Source: an uncultured Clostridia bacterium (GTDB taxonomy: Bacteria; Bacillota; Clostridia; Oscillospirales; CAG-272). Taken from it: DNA of 64,000 nucleotides. The notes beneath the pieces were generated by a model. The model searched no databases. It was not told the origin of the DNA and worked only from the letters and a program-made list of their open reading frames with translations. The position numbers and the translations under genes were made by a program. Shown piece by piece: positions 8,713 through 16,111 of this stretch (within the stretch, counting starts at the first letter, position 1; each line of letters opens with the position of its first letter). The stretch lies in contig CALWJT010000016.1 in NCBI GenBank assembly GCA_944381075.1, positions 1 to 64,000 on the forward strand, in the 5' to 3' direction.

Positions 8713-10235
8713 TGAGTACCATCGATATTGTTCAGAAACTATGGAATCTCTGCAATGTCCTTCGTGACGACGGTATCACCTATCACCAGTATGTTACGGA
8801 GCTCACCTATATCCTGTTTCTGAAAATGCTGGATGAAACCGGTGAAGAAAACACCCTGAAAGCCGATGTGTTAAAGGCATACCAAAAATCTTTGGAGCAG
8901 TATGCCCGCAAAAAAGGCAAAGCGGTGGAACAACTGACCGAAGAAGAAAAGGAATCCCGAAAGCCTCTGCTTTACAACTACTCTTGGGAGTACCTTACCA
9001 CCTTGGAAGGCATTGAACTGAAAAACTACTATATGAAACTACTTTCTGAGCTTGGCAGCACCGGCATTCCTAAAATCAGCGATATCTATGCCAAAGCGGT
9101 TTCCAGTATTGAAGAGCCGAAAAACTTGCAGAAAATCATTTCAGAAATCAACAAACTGGATTGGTTTGAAGCAAAGCAGGAGGGTCTGGGCGACCTCTAC
9201 GAAGGCTTGCTGCAAAAGAACGCCGACGAGAAGAAGTCCGGCGCAGGTCAGTATTTCACGCCTCGTGTGCTCATTGATGTGATGACCGATCTGATTTCCC
9301 CGAAACTCGGCGAAAAATGCTTTGATCCCGCCTGCGGTACTTTCGGTTTTATGATCTCCGCCTATCAGCACGCTGCCTGCGGTGTGGATCTCTACTCTCT
9401 TTCCGATCAGGAAATGGCGGCGTTTCAGGACTCTTTCTATGGCGTTGAGCTGGTGCATGATGCGCATCGTCTGGCTCTGATGAACGCTTATCTGCACAAT
9501 GTTCCGGCGCACATTTTCTGCGAGGACTCCCTGTCTCCGAGCGCCAAAAGACTCAAAGGCTTTGATGTGATCCTAACCAACCCGCCCTTTGGAACCAAAA
9601 AAGGCGGCGAGCGCACTTCCCGTGACGATATCTCATTTCAAACTTCCAACAAACAGCTGAACTTCTTGCAGGTGATTTACCGCAGCTTGAAAGCCGACGG
9701 AAATGCACGCTGTGCCGTTGTTTTGCCGGATAATGTACTGTTTGCCGACGGTGACGGGGTAAGCGTGCGCAGAGAGTTAATGGATTTTTGCAATCTCCAT
9801 ACCATTCTGCGCCTGCCCACCGGTATTTTCTATGCACAGGGAGTGAAAACCAATGTGCTTTTCTTCACCCGCGGCAAAACCGAAAAGGACAACACCAAAG
9901 AGGTTTGGTTCTATGATCTGCGAACCAATATGCCCTCTTTCGGCAAGACAACGCCGCTGAAAAAAGAGCATTTTGAGGGTTTCGTAAAAGCCTACACCGC
10001 CGAAAGCCGCCACGCTGTGGAGGACGAACGCTGGAACGTATTTACAAGAGAACAAATTGCTGAAAAGGGCGACACCCTTGACCTTGGTCTGATTCGTGAC
10101 GATTCCGTTTTGGATTATAATGATCTGCCCGACCCGGCGGACAGCGCCGAGGAAGCCGCCGCCAATCTGGAAGAAGCGGTTGACCTCTTGATGAGCGTGG
10201 TGAAAGAACTGCGGGCGCTGGAGGTGCAGGACTGA
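8712..10235 (+). CDS. hsdM: Type I DNA methyltransferase, M subunit
   Basis: This 507-residue N6-adenine methyltransferase protects host sites and forms the complex core with HsdS. The helical HsdM_N region covers about residues 1-150. The methylase follows with the SAM-binding motif I DPACGTFGFM (about 205-214) and the catalytic NPPFG motif IV (about 290-294). The length is normal. The start ATG shares a base with the hsdR stop, and the stop TGA overlaps the hsdS ATG, giving a tightly coupled hsdR-hsdM-hsdS order. I see no frame damage. Confidence 0.95.
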   Translation: MSTIDIVQKLWNLCNVLRDDGITYHQYVTELTYILFLKMLDETGEENTLKADVLKAYQKSLEQYARKKGKAVEQLTEEEKESRKPLLYNYSWEYLTTLEGIELKNYYMKLLSELGSTGIPKISDIYAKAVSSIEEPKNLQKIISEINKLDWFEAKQEGLGDLYEGLLQKNADEKKSGAGQYFTPRVLIDVMTDLISPKLGEKCFDPACGTFGFMISAYQHAACGVDLYSLSDQEMAAFQDSFYGVELVHDAHRLALMNAYLHNVPAHIFCEDSLSPSAKRLKGFDVILTNPPFGTKKGGERTSRDDISFQTSNKQLNFLQVIYRSLKADGNARCAVVLPDNVLFADGDGVSVRRELMDFCNLHTILRLPTGIFYAQGVKTNVLFFTRGKTEKDNTKEVWFYDLRTNMPSFGKTTPLKKEHFEGFVKAYTAESRHAVEDERWNVFTREQIAEKGDTLDLGLIRDDSVLDYNDLPDPADSAEEAAANLEEAVDLLMSVVKELRALEVQD

Positions 10236-11488
10236 TGGCAAAGGCGAAGAAAAAAGAAAGCCTGCTGCCCGAAGAACGCTTGCGGGCAGCATTGGTGCCG
10301 GACTGGGAACAGCCCTACAAGGTGCCGGAGAATTGGTGTTGGGTTCATTTGCTTGATTCTTTTGAAAACTGCACTGATAGTAAAAAGAAAATCCCCCAGA
10401 AAGAATATTTACAAGATGGAGAAATTGCTGTTGTTGACCAAGGACAGAATCTGATAGGTGGTTATACAAATGATAGAGAAATGATTTTCGCTGGAAATGT
10501 GCCTGTCATCATTTTTGGTGATCATACAAGATGTATCAAATATATTGATTTTCCTTTTGCCCAGGGTGCTGACGGTGTTAAAGTGTTAAAACCAAAGCAA
10601 TTTTTCAACACAAAAGCATTTTATTATGCGTTTCAAACTGTTGACATTCCTAATATGGGTTATCGCAGGCACTTTCCCCTATTTGACAAATACGAAATTC
10701 CAGTTCCACCCCTCTCTGAACAACAGCGCATTGTTGACCGCATTGAAAGCCTGTTTGCCAAGCTGGACGAGGCAAAGCAAAAGGCACAGGACGCACTGGA
10801 CAGCTTTGAAACCCGTAAAGCCGCAATCCTCCACAAAGCCTTCACCGGAGAACTCACCGCCCAGTGGAGAAAAGAACACGGCGTGGGGATGGAGAGTTGG
10901 AAAAACAGAACACTCTCACAGCTTGCTAAACAGATAAAAGCTGGTGGAGATAAGCCAGATGATTTTACAGAAACAGCAGACAAAATACGCAACATTCCAG
11001 TTGTGGCGAATGGTATTACCAATGAAGGAATCGTTGGATACACTTCAACAGTTCGATTTTCGGGAGAAACTATTACAGTTGCAGGAAGGGGAACAATCGG
11101 ATTTTCAATTTATAGAACATACCCTTTTTTCCCTATTGTTCGACTAATTGTAATTGAACCAAAAGATATTGTGAAAGCGCCTTATATTAAGTATGCTTTT
11201 GATGCTTTTCCAGAAAACGGAACTGGATCAAGCATTCCTCAATTAACAGTTCCTATGGTTAAAGAGAAGATTATACCTTTACCTAAACTAGATGAACAAA
11301 CCGAAATTGTCCGTATCCTTGATGATTTCCTCGCCAAAGAACAGCAAGCTAAAGAAGCCGCCGAAGCAGTGCTGGAGCAAATCGATCTCATTAAAAAATC
11401 CATCCTCGCCCGTGCTTTTCGTGGCGAGCTCGGCACCAACGACCCTGCCGAGGAAAGCGCAGTGGAGTTGGTGAGGAACATGATTTAG
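10235..11488 (+). CDS. hsdS: Type I restriction specificity subunit
   Basis: The 417-residue DNA-recognition subunit has the classic two-fold layout. Target-recognition domain 1 covers about residues 20-155. A conserved coiled coil begins SEQQRIVDRIESLFAKLDEA and ends TRKAAILHKAFTGELTAQW. Domain 2 runs about 220-350, and a second coiled coil starts LDEQTEIVRILDDFLAKEQQ and ends KSILARAFRGEL. The two domains read different half-sites of a bipartite target. No second hsdS, recombinase or inverted repeat that would allow shuffling is visible nearby. It is the last gene of the operon. Confidence 0.93.
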   Translation: MAKAKKKESLLPEERLRAALVPDWEQPYKVPENWCWVHLLDSFENCTDSKKKIPQKEYLQDGEIAVVDQGQNLIGGYTNDREMIFAGNVPVIIFGDHTRCIKYIDFPFAQGADGVKVLKPKQFFNTKAFYYAFQTVDIPNMGYRRHFPLFDKYEIPVPPLSEQQRIVDRIESLFAKLDEAKQKAQDALDSFETRKAAILHKAFTGELTAQWRKEHGVGMESWKNRTLSQLAKQIKAGGDKPDDFTETADKIRNIPVVANGITNEGIVGYTSTVRFSGETITVAGRGTIGFSIYRTYPFFPIVRLIVIEPKDIVKAPYIKYAFDAFPENGTGSSIPQLTVPMVKEKIIPLPKLDEQTEIVRILDDFLAKEQQAKEAAEAVLEQIDLIKKSILARAFRGELGTNDPAEESAVELVRNMI

Positions 11489-11682
11489 CTGAAAGAAAGT
11501 AGTAAAGTGCGTCTTATCTATCTTCTACAGACACTCTCAATCCATACTTAGCTCAAATATTTGATGGCGTCATACAGTCTCAAGAGACGGAAAAAAGTTT
11601 TGGAAAGAAGAAAGAAAAGCAAAATCACTTTGCAAATAGCATCGGCGGACAAATTGCATTCAAACTTTTTGGGAAAGGGGTA

Positions 11683-11898
11683 TTAAGACCCATTCAGAGC
11701 GCTCCGATGATGATCGAGCAGCCGTTTCAGTTTTGGAACCATTTCTTCGTTCAAATGGAAGAATAAATACTGCTTTTGCTTCGGAGGACAAATGGTCCAA
11801 CCATGATGGAACATTTGAGTTTGTACCTGATCCGGATAATTGGCATTGAATTTTTCAACATTTTCCAAAAATCCAGTTGACATTTTCAAAAATTTCAT
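11683..11898 (-). CDS. Hypothetical small protein
   Basis: A 71-codon frame from the ATG at 11896-11898 encodes MKFLKMSTGFLENVEKF... with an aromatic, histidine-rich middle (TQMFHHGWTICPPKQKQYLFF) and a basic helical end. No family is recognised and no good ribosome site is seen. Its 5' end lies under the strong rightward promoter at 11877-11905, so the two transcripts would be divergent and overlapping. It may be a spurious frame; the composition is protein-like but that is all. Confidence 0.3.
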   Translation of the reverse strand: MKFLKMSTGFLENVEKFNANYPDQVQTQMFHHGWTICPPKQKQYLFFHLNEEMVPKLKRLLDHHRSALNGS

Positions 11899-11905
11899 AT
11901 ATAAT
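11877..11905 (+). promoter_or_regulatory. Perfect consensus sigma-A promoter
   Basis: TTGACA (11877-11882), a 17-base spacer and TATAAT (11900-11905) match the consensus at all twelve positions. The expected start is about 11912. There is no ribosome site or reading frame just downstream; what follows is the structured RNA copy 1. Confidence 0.85.
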
Positions 11906-11911
11906 AAAATC

Positions 11912-12066
11912 AGCGAGGCAAGCTGTCGTTCTGGCAAATGACAGCTCTGCATAAAGAAGTGTAACGAGCACTCCCTCATACAACCGGATGACCGGCGCCC
12001 CTGCGGACAGTATATCAGATTTCCGCGGAGATTGCAAGAGGCTCCGGCGAAAAAGGGGCTTTTTTT
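11912..12066 (+). ncRNA. Structured RNA of unknown class, copy 1
   Basis: Transcription from the perfect promoter upstream would give an RNA of about 155 nt. It has a 10-bp hairpin with loop CTGGCA (11921-11930 with 11937-11946). Next come a short AGTGT/GCACT hairpin (958-962 with 968-972 of the 11 kb block) and a CCGG-ATGA-CCGG hairpin (11984-11995). A longer stem follows (CTGCGG 12001-12006 with CCGCGG 12023-12028), and the RNA ends in a terminator-like GC stem with a run of seven T at 12060-12066. A second copy follows 25 bases later with compensating base changes in two stems. I do not recognise the family. No reading frame of note is present on this strand. Confidence 0.65.
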
Positions 12067-12091
12067 AAGCCCGAAAAAAGCATCAAAACAA

Positions 12092-12257
12092 AATAAGGCG
12101 GGCTACCGTCCTGGCAGACGATAGCACCTGCATAAAGAAGTGTGAGAGGCACTCCCTTATACAACCGGATAACCGGCGCCCTGTGGACAGTATATCAGAT
12201 TTCCGCAGAGATTGCAAGAGGTTTCGGAAAAATAGGGCTTTTTTATCATGCCCTTTT
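12092..12257 (+). ncRNA. Structured RNA of unknown class, copy 2
   Basis: This is a diverged tandem copy of the RNA at 11912-12066. The first stem is GCTACCGTC/GACGATAGC (12102-12110 with 12117-12125) around the same CTGGCA loop; its bases differ from copy 1 on both sides while pairing is largely kept (one C-A mismatch). The CCGG-ATAA-CCGG hairpin and the 'ACAGTATATCAGATTTCCGC' segment are conserved. In the long stem the pair G-C of copy 1 becomes T-A or T-G here (CTGTGG 12181-12186 with CCGCAG 12203-12208). The end is GGGC...GCCC followed by TTTTAT. No promoter of its own is seen, so it may depend on read-through or on a weak start. Confidence 0.55.
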
Positions 12258-12268
12258 ATAAGTGGAAG

Positions 12269-12315
12269 AAAAATCCGTGCTAAGACACTTCAGTGACTGT
12301 CTTGGTGCGGATTTT
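12269..12315. terminator. Long near-perfect hairpin, bidirectional terminator
   Basis: AAAAATCCGTGCTAAGACA pairs with TGTCTTGGTGCGGATTTTT over about 19 bp, with three G-T pairs and a 9-base loop. The A-run/T-run flanks make it a plausible terminator on both strands, closing the RNA pair upstream. Confidence 0.65.
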
Positions 12316-12338
12316 TGAATGCGTTTAAGGAGAAAAAG

Positions 12339-12434
12339 ATGACAAGCCACACAAGCTTCGCTGCGCTGGAAATGCAGGAAAAGAAATGGCGGAAAAAAGG
12401 GACGCTGTGCGTCCGTTTTCAGATGAGAAATTAG
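12339..12434 (+). CDS. 31-residue peptide ORF with strong ribosome site
   Basis: AAGGAG lies 6 bases before the ATG at 12339-12341. The frame encodes a basic 31-residue peptide (MTSHTSFAALEMQEKKWRKK, then GTLCVRFQMRN). No family is recognised. It could be the 5' remnant of a longer gene lost by rearrangement, or a leader peptide; the initiation signal is the only positive evidence. Confidence 0.35.
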   Translation: MTSHTSFAALEMQEKKWRKKGTLCVRFQMRN

Positions 12435-12448
12435 GCTTTACGGAAAAA

Positions 12449-12560
12449 GTTCTCTGAGAGAACAAAAAACCGCCGGACTTTTCGAGGGCTGGCACCCTCA
12501 AAAAGCTCCGCTTGGGGTGTTACGGGCACCTTACGCGACCGAAAGAATCGGAACCGGCGG
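12449..12560 (-). ncRNA. Multi-branched RNA-like fold with terminator-like end
   Basis: CCGCCGG (12470-12476) and CCGGCGG (12554-12560) close a junction containing three internal hairpins: GAGGG/CCCTC around CTGGCA (12484-12499), GGTG/CACC (12514-12529) and CCGA/TCGG (12539-12551). Read on the minus strand the closing stem is followed by six T. A second hairpin comes next, the palindrome GTTCTCTGAGAGAAC (12449-12463), followed by five T, as in a double terminator. On the plus strand the CTGGCA-capped hairpin recalls the two RNAs upstream, so orientation is uncertain. No known class is recognised. Confidence 0.4.
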
Positions 12561-13425
12561 CAAGGCTATTATACCATGTTTTTTCCCCTTTTGCAAGGGG
12601 GAAAGGTGGGAAAATTGCTTTGTCGGTGGCAGCATCTGACAAAATCGGTGGATAAAGGGATTACATAAATAGATGTAATGCCGCGTAGGGTTGCAGAAAA
12701 GGTGGATTACCGTCTCCTGACTGGGCCCTGCGCGGTGTTTTGTTTTCATCGGAGGACTGATTGGCTGCCCCTCCGTGCGTGTGGAGTGCTTCTCCGTGAA
12801 GCAGCACCTGCTCCCGCGCGCGGAGGAACCGGCAATTTTCAGTTCTCCGTTTCAGTTTATATAGATAAAAAACAGCTAACATCCTCTTTATACCGCAGGC
12901 GTCCGGGTTTTTCAAACAGATCCCCATCCCACTCCTTTCTTTTGACGGACGCCTGCGGTACTGTCTCATAACGGGAAAAATAGAGGCTCCGTTCCTTTGC
13001 GGGACGGACAAGCAAGCAGCCGGACGGCCCCATGACCGACCGGCTGCTGCTATGCGGCGGGGAAACACAAGTGCAGGCCGCCGCGCCGGCTCTTTTGACT
13101 TCCTTGAGAAAACCTCCATCCGCGGGCGCGCTTACGACCCTCGACTTTCTATGCAGACGCATCTCTCCGCCGACGACAGGACGCAGCGATCCCGCGCCGC
13201 CCGCGGACGCGGAACAGATTGGCCGCCTGCGCATTCCCTTTCCCCGCGCGGCGCACCTGCGTCCGGCCGCTCCCTATACATCCGCGCGTGCGCTCCGCCG
13301 CGGGGACCTCGCCGGTAAATTTTGCCCCAGCACCGCGCCGCCCGCCGCTTTTTCTCACCTATCCCCTGCCCGGCATCCCTTTCGGAGAGCTTGAACAAAA
13401 CGCTTGTAACATCCGCCTCGGACCG
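12561..13425. other. Gene-poor interval
   Basis: No reading frame here has a recognisable domain, a good ribosome site and sensible composition together. Several long frames exist only because the DNA is GC-rich. The one distinct structure is the 15-bp inverted repeat at 12891-12960. The interval separates the mobile-element end from the chromosomal flavoprotein gene. Confidence 0.6.
12891..12960. repeat. 15-bp perfect inverted repeat
   Basis: TACCGCAGGCGTCCG (12891-12905) and CGGACGCCTGCGGTA (12946-12960) are exact reverse complements, with 40 bases between them. On the minus strand the loop contains GAAAGGAG followed by an ATG, but the frame behind it shows no recognisable protein. The function is unknown; a leftover mobile-element end is possible. 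Confidence 0.5.
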
Positions 13426-14046
13426 TCACCGGATGAAATTCGTCCGGATTTTCGGTTCGTAGGCTGGATACGGGACGCCCGCCTGCCTTCCAGCCTCGAT
13501 GCAGCGCAGAAGCCATGTCATGTTTTCGGCAAGGGTCCGGATCGTCTGAAGCCCCTCCAAATCCTTGCGGACCTCCTCCGGCGTATTCCCATGCACCTGA
13601 TTCCAATACTGCGAGCTCACGACCGGCATATTCGTCATCATAAAATATTTATTGAGGATCTCAAAGGCCGCGGAAGCGCCGCCGCGGCGGCAGGATACCA
13701 CGGCAGCCGCCGGCTTTCCCGCCATCTTTCCGCCGCCCGCATAAAACAGCCGGTCGAGAAAAGCGGTCACTTGTCCCGAAACGCCCGCGTAATACACGGG
13801 AGAGCCCACAAGGATGCCGTCGATCTCATCCAGCTTGTCGATGACTTCATTCACCTTGTCGCCGACAAAGCAATGCCCCGTATTTCGACATGCTCCGCAG
13901 GCGATGCAGCCGGCGACCGGCTTCTTGCCGAGATAGACAAGCTCCGTTTCAATGCCGTTTTTGGAAAAGACCGCCGCCGCCTCGCAAAGCGCGGTATAGG
14001 TGCAGCCCTTCTCGTTCGGACTGCCGTTGATGAGCAATACTTTCAT
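13426..14046 (-). CDS. NADPH-dependent FMN reductase / iron-sulfur flavoprotein family
   Basis: The 206-residue flavodoxin-fold protein starts MKVLLINGSPNEKGCTYTAL, where the SPN..G.T loop binds the FMN phosphate. CIACGACRNTGHCF follows, a compact cysteine cluster like that of archaeal/clostridial iron-sulfur flavoproteins. The GSPVYYAGVSGQVTAFLDR segment is the conserved flavin-contact region. Members pass electrons from NAD(P)H or ferredoxin to quinones or other acceptors; the substrate cannot be read. AGGTGG precedes the ATG. The XRE regulator gene sits just upstream on the same strand. Confidence 0.85.
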   Translation of the reverse strand: MKVLLINGSPNEKGCTYTALCEAAAVFSKNGIETELVYLGKKPVAGCIACGACRNTGHCFVGDKVNEVIDKLDEIDGILVGSPVYYAGVSGQVTAFLDRLFYAGGGKMAGKPAAAVVSCRRGGASAAFEILNKYFMMTNMPVVSSQYWNQVHGNTPEEVRKDLEGLQTIRTLAENMTWLLRCIEAGRQAGVPYPAYEPKIRTNFIR

Positions 14047-14105
14047 ATCGATTCCACCTCTGTTTTGTCATGATAATATCAGTATATTACAATTCGGCCA
14101 AAAAA

Positions 14106-14339
14106 TCAACGGTCGGAATCCGGACGATAGGATTTCGGCACGTCGGTAAGTCCGATCAGATAGTCCGCCGACAAATCGTAAAACTCGCACAGAACAATAA
14201 GATCGTCGATTTTCAGCTCCGCCCTTCCTGTCTCGATATGGTTGTATCCCTGCTGGGATTTATGCAGCAGAGCCCCGATCTGCTCCTGGGTAAAATCGCG
14301 GTCCTCTCTGACGCTTCGGATCCTGGAACGATAGTCCAT
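14106..14339 (-). CDS. XRE-family transcriptional regulator
   Basis: The 77-residue Cro/CI-type regulator has its helix-turn-helix in FTQEQIGALLHKSQQGYNHIE and the usual tail GRAELKIDDLIVLCEFYDLS, ADYLIGLTD. I prefer the ATG at 14337-14339 because GGGAGGAG lies upstream; the longer frame start lacks one. Two 15-bp palindromes at 14380-14394 and 14405-14419 lie between it and the divergent membrane-protein gene, strongly suggesting that it represses that gene and itself. Confidence 0.88.
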   Translation of the reverse strand: MDYRSRIRSVREDRDFTQEQIGALLHKSQQGYNHIETGRAELKIDDLIVLCEFYDLSADYLIGLTDVPKSYRPDSDR

Positions 14340-14379
14340 ATAGCTCTCCTCCCTTGCCACTTTGGAAAAATCGTATCAC

Positions 14380-14424
14380 ACTCAATTATTGAGTATTGAC
14401 AAACACTCAATAATTGAGTAGAAT
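14380..14424 (+). promoter_or_regulatory. Promoter with two palindromic operators
   Basis: The rightward promoter is TTGACA (14396-14401), a 17-base spacer and TAGAAT (14419-14424). ACTCAATTATTGAGT (14380-14394) abuts the -35 box, and ACTCAATAATTGAGT (14405-14419) fills the spacer and touches the -10 box. Their centres are 25 bp apart. A leftward promoter for the XRE gene overlaps the same sites. This is the layout of an autoregulated XRE switch. Confidence 0.8.
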
Positions 14425-14458
14425 AAAAAAGAAATTTGGCTAAAAAGGAGGAGCGGCG

Positions 14459-14884
14459 ATGAAATATCCGCAAACGTTCCCGCGGCGAAAGAAAAAGCCG
14501 GACAAGCCTTTCCGGAGGTTCCGAGGCCGCGCGGCCGCCGCAGGCACAAAGCTTCGCATCGACAGGATCTGCAATTCTCTGCTCGGCGGCGTCGGGACGG
14601 TCTCCTGCGCGCTGCTCGTGGCCATTTCCCTGCATACAAAAAGCCTTGGAGAGCTGTTTGCATGGACGGCCGCCATTCTCGCCGCCGCAGGACTATTCGC
14701 CTGCGGACTGCTTCTTGTCAAACGGTATGCGGCAGCTCTTCCGGAAAGCGCGCCGTCCCTGCCCGTCGGAAGAAACCGAAGATTCCGGCATCCGGGGCGC
14801 CGGCGGATGCCAAAAAAGCGGTGCCGGCGCGGAAACGTGATTTCAAAAAGAAGAAATCAAAAGAGAAATCACATCAAGCATTGA
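14459..14884 (+). CDS. Small basic membrane protein under XRE control
   Basis: The 141-residue protein has a very basic N-terminus (FPRRKKKPDKPFRRFRGR). Two membrane segments follow: SLLGGVGTVSCALLVAISL (about 40-58) and LFAWTAAILAAAGLFACGLLL (about 65-85). AAGGAGG stands before the ATG. The last 45 residues are extremely Arg-rich and look out of frame. In another frame the same DNA would give a Lys/Ala/Pro-rich tail (KRAVPARRKKPKIPASGAP), which reads more naturally, so a frameshift near 14740 is possible. Function unknown; neighbours suggest a small regulated membrane module with the next gene. Confidence 0.6.
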   Translation: MKYPQTFPRRKKKPDKPFRRFRGRAAAAGTKLRIDRICNSLLGGVGTVSCALLVAISLHTKSLGELFAWTAAILAAAGLFACGLLLVKRYAAALPESAPSLPVGRNRRFRHPGRRRMPKKRCRRGNVISKRRNQKRNHIKH

Positions 14885-14909
14885 CTTTTTATTGATCATA
14901 AATTATACT
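14881..14909 (+). promoter_or_regulatory. Sigma-A promoter
   Basis: TTGACT (14881-14886), a 17-base spacer and TATACT (14904-14909) lie about 55 bases upstream of the start at 14966. Confidence 0.65.
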
Positions 14910-14965
14910 GATATTGATAAAATCAAAAAATACACCGGCCAATTTTGATGGAGGAGGAATCGGCA

Positions 14966-15566
14966 ATGGATTCAAATCTGCCAAGGAAAAAAATCGAAAA
15001 AGATCCGCCTTCTGCTTGGGATCTTGCTTCTCGTCCTTGTTTTTCTCTGCGCCTATCTTGCCGCGGCGGGATATTTCAGCTTATGGATAGACGGGATGCG
15101 CTATGTTGTGTACGATCTGAACCGCTATGCTTACACTTATAAAACCATAGAAGAGACCGAGCCATTTACCATCAGCCTGCGCGACCCAGGCAGCAACAAG
15201 GGCATGGTCGTTTATGACGGCGGGACCTGCCGCATCGAGGTCTCCGGCGTCGATGCGCAGGATGGGCACTACCGGATCCATTTCCGTTCCTACGGCAGCT
15301 ATGACATAGACGGCGCTACACTCATTTCGGCAAGAAAGCATGACATCCGGCGCGGCAGGATCTCTTCGGCCGGCGACCTCGATGCTGCCCTTGTCTGCGT
15401 TGCAGACGATCATTCCTATTCCTGCAAGGTTGCCGGCACCGCCGGCGTCTATAAAAACGGCGATTCCTTCAGCTTCCACATTCCGGACGAAGCGGTGACG
15501 GAGCAAACAGAAACCCTCACCCTTGTGTTTCATCATCTGATCCGTAACCGGTGGTATGAGCCTTAA
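14966..15566 (+). pseudogene. Membrane-anchored extracellular protein, frameshifted in an A7 run
   Basis: The start at 14966 (MDSNLPRK) has GGAGGAGG upstream, but the frame soon becomes meaningless. Removing one A from the A7 run at 14987-14993 joins it to an excellent frame: KSKKIRLLLGILLLVLVFLC (a signal-anchor), then SLWIDGMRYVVYDLNRYAYT and a soluble beta-rich domain of about 150 residues ending RNRWYEP. No named domain is recognised. The lesion may be a true phase-variable homopolymer, a pseudogene or a base-call error. It follows its own promoter at 14881-14909. Confidence 0.65.
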
Positions 15567-15757
15567 CCAAAAGCAATGCCGCAAGGGGCCTTGCCTTTGG
15601 CGTTGGTTTTACCATCTCTCTTATGTCGTCCGTGTTTCAGCAGCCATGATGGACCAATCCGGAGAAAATAAGGTTACAGCCTATCATCGTTCTGACAGAG
15701 ACGGAAAAGGGGGATTCGGATTTCGTATGCGGGACAAGGGGATTACGCCCTCATTGA

Positions 15758-16111
15758 GCACTGTACTCCACGCTTTATCAATGGTACGGAAGCTGTACAT
15801 ACGACGCCAATTTTTCGTCCTTTGAAGGTGCTGCAACCGCATATTATATTCATACGTATTCAACATCCAATATCGACGGCATCGAATTTGGTCTGGATGG
15901 AAAAACTGCAGGAGTACAATTCGATATCTCAGAGGAAGAGCTTTCCATGACGGCGTATAGCAGCGATACGCCAATGAATCAATACGGAAATTCAAAATAC
16001 GGTTTGACATTGCTTGTGTTAAGAAAAAAGAGAAGCCGCCGCTCCTCTTTTTTCTTATTTTACAAAATGATGCAGATCAGTCCGCCGCTGCCCTCGTTGA
16101 TGATACGCTGA
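15758..16111 (+). pseudogene. C-terminal fragment of a decayed secreted-type protein
   Basis: From 15770 the plus strand reads TLYQWYGSCTYDANFSSFEG, then ATAYYIHTYSTSNIDGIEFG and further ordinary protein ending YGNSKYGLTLLVLRKKR. It then runs through the terminator and into the opposite spoIVA gene before a stop. The frame is closed by TGA at 15755-15757 and nothing upstream gives a start. I infer that the 5' part and the true stop have been lost. Family unknown. Confidence 0.45.
16021..16054 (-). terminator. Terminator downstream of spoIVA
   Basis: AGAAAAAAGAG (16021-16031) pairs with CTCTTTTTTCT (16044-16054). On the minus strand the stem ends in T-rich sequence shortly after the spoIVA stop; it can work in both directions. 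Confidence 0.6.

Noticed and set aside
12470-12560. tRNA-like cloverleaf
   Set aside because: The arms have wrong lengths, there is no TTCGA T-loop or D-loop signature, and the T-runs fit a terminator-type RNA better.
13032-13398. Several overlapping 80-120 codon frames on both strands
   Set aside because: Arg/Pro/Ala-rich translations typical of GC-rich noncoding DNA, with no initiation signals or homology that I recognise.
15684-16010. 108-codon minus-strand frame
   Set aside because: The plus strand in this interval reads as ordinary protein (fragment at 15758-16111), so the minus frame is a shadow.
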